Shown here piece by piece: positions 21,628-22,196 of a stretch of DNA of 22,196 nucleotides (positions within the stretch are counted from its first letter, which is position 1; each line of letters begins with the position of its first letter). This DNA is from a virus, in the IMG/VR virus record IMGVR_UViG_3300009091_000067, positions 1 to 22,196 of that record. The stretch is one strand, 5' to 3'. The position numbers and the translations under genes are program-made. The notes beneath the pieces are model-generated. The model was given only the letters and a program-made list of their open reading frames with translations. It had not been told where the DNA came from and searched no databases.

Positions 21628-21833
21628 AAACAAGAAAGAAAAGAAGACTTATTGCTATGGAGAACAGGAATGCCTTGTACAATAAGGTATGTCGTCACAA
21701 CTTAGAACTCGCAAAGAAGAACACCATGCTTTCCATAAGGTGTAATTTTTTAGAGGATCTATGCATTAACTATGAAGCCTGGATTAATCGTAACAGGTGG
21801 TGGCAGTTTTGGAAATGGTTTAAGACAAAGTAA
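21624..21833 (+). CDS. Small basic tryptophan-ended protein, 69 aa
   Basis: The product starts MKTRKKRRLIAMENRNALYNKVCRHN and continues with a helical LELAKKNTMLSIRCNFLEDLCINYEAW, ending NRNRWWQFWKWFKTK. The basic start and tryptophan-rich end suggest contact with nucleic acid or a membrane surface; no family is recognised. The four-base overlap with the previous stop supports the start at 21624. Confidence -1.
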   Translation: MKTRKKRRLIAMENRNALYNKVCRHNLELAKKNTMLSIRCNFLEDLCINYEAWINRNRWWQFWKWFKTK

Positions 21834-21834
21834 A

Positions 21835-21975
21835 ATGGCATTTGAATGGAGTCCTTGGTTTTATGCCTGGGATGTTTCAAGTGGGTGTATCTGGGATCTG
21901 TCAATAATTAAAATATATACCTTAATTAAAACTAAAAAAGATGAAAAGAACAAAGAAACCAGCAAAACCTTTTAA
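21835..21975 (+). CDS. Possible 46-aa tryptophan-rich peptide
   Basis: The frame starts two bases after the previous stop and reads MAFEWSPWFYAWDVSSGCIWDLSIIK, then a basic tail (IKTKKDEKNKETSKTF). The tryptophan-rich start looks protein-like, and the gap it fills would otherwise be unused. Against it: its last 35 bases overlap the next gene in another frame, which may explain the lysine-rich tail. A longer version from 21772 runs inside the previous gene and is less likely. Low confidence. Confidence -1.
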   Translation: MAFEWSPWFYAWDVSSGCIWDLSIIKIYTLIKTKKDEKNKETSKTF

Positions 21976-22196
21976 GCCAGTAGGTCTTGAAGGTAAAGAA
22001 ATTGTGGACTCACCATCACCCAGTAGTGTTGTCTTACACTCTGGTTGGAGTCCCAGAGGTCCAATGAAAGGATATCCATGTGATGTCTATATTGTAAATG
22101 GTGCCTTTGAAGTAAATGGAAGACTGTCTAATTGGTGGACATGGAGAAGAATCATAAAAACTAAAAATGGAGATGTTTCTCTTGGTCCAGAAGAAT
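21941..22196 (+). CDS. Unknown protein, partial at right edge
   Basis: The frame opens at ATG 21941 after a CTTAATTAAAACTAAAAAAG-type leader and stays open for 85 codons to the window end. It starts MKRTKKPAKPFKPVGLEGKE and contains VVLHSGWSPRGPMKGYPCDVY and NWWTWRRIIKTKNG. The leader matches those of other genes here, which supports the start. No family is recognised from this part. Confidence -1.
   Translation, partial: MKRTKKPAKPFKPVGLEGKEIVDSPSPSSVVLHSGWSPRGPMKGYPCDVYIVNGAFEVNGRLSNWWTWRRIIKTKNGDVSLGPEE

Overview
The window looks like part of a tailed double-stranded DNA phage (or prophage) of a Bacteroidota host. Terminase genes, lectin-like tail fibres and a phage primase/helicase set identify the phage. 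The host is inferred from promoters of the TTG-N19/20-TAnnTTTG type, from AT-rich DNA, and from the near absence of Shine-Dalgarno sites in the rightward genes, which instead carry A/T-rich leaders such as TTAAAA a few bases before the ATG. No integrase, repressor gene or canonical tRNA is visible.

Layout. (1) 1-8536, leftward: terS, terL, an 888-residue tail fibre, a tiny membrane peptide, a 102-residue protein, a lipoprotein, a 149-residue tail-associated protein and a large LamG/leucine-rich adhesin that runs off the left edge. A near-ideal Bacteroidota promoter lies just before terS, and most joins are start/stop overlaps or short gaps, so this is one late operon. (2) 8605-10577: about 2 kb without convincing genes. 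It is saturated with the tetranucleotide TRCC and its complement GGYA, includes eleven CC steps exactly 10 bp apart, and ends in a rightward promoter followed by a hairpin-rich stretch. (3) 10578-13050, rightward: small genes, each or each pair with its own TATAAT-like element, leader and strong terminator. Two leaders fold as tRNA-like cloverleaves. The oligo-T plus ATG string recurs at every terminator and also inside region 2. (4) 13141-15527: an operon of small unknown genes, with a perfect hairpin carrying a tRNA T-loop sequence in one gap. (5) 15555-22196: a promoter with a perfect inverted repeat around it, then a replication and regulation operon: two unknown genes, a DUF932-like protein, a HARP/SNF2-type helicase, a small sigma factor, a zinc-finger/TOPRIM primase, a zinc-ribbon protein and several small genes, the last cut by the right edge.

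How it may work together. The primase, SNF2 helicase and DUF932 protein form the DNA metabolism set. The sigma factor may direct the phage's own TATAAT-type promoters, which differ from the host-type promoters found before terS and at 15.55 kb. The 2-kb TRCC region sits between the divergent arms and next to terS, so it is a candidate replication origin, packaging site or partition-like site. The least explained parts are the 10-bp phased array and the tRNA-like leaders.
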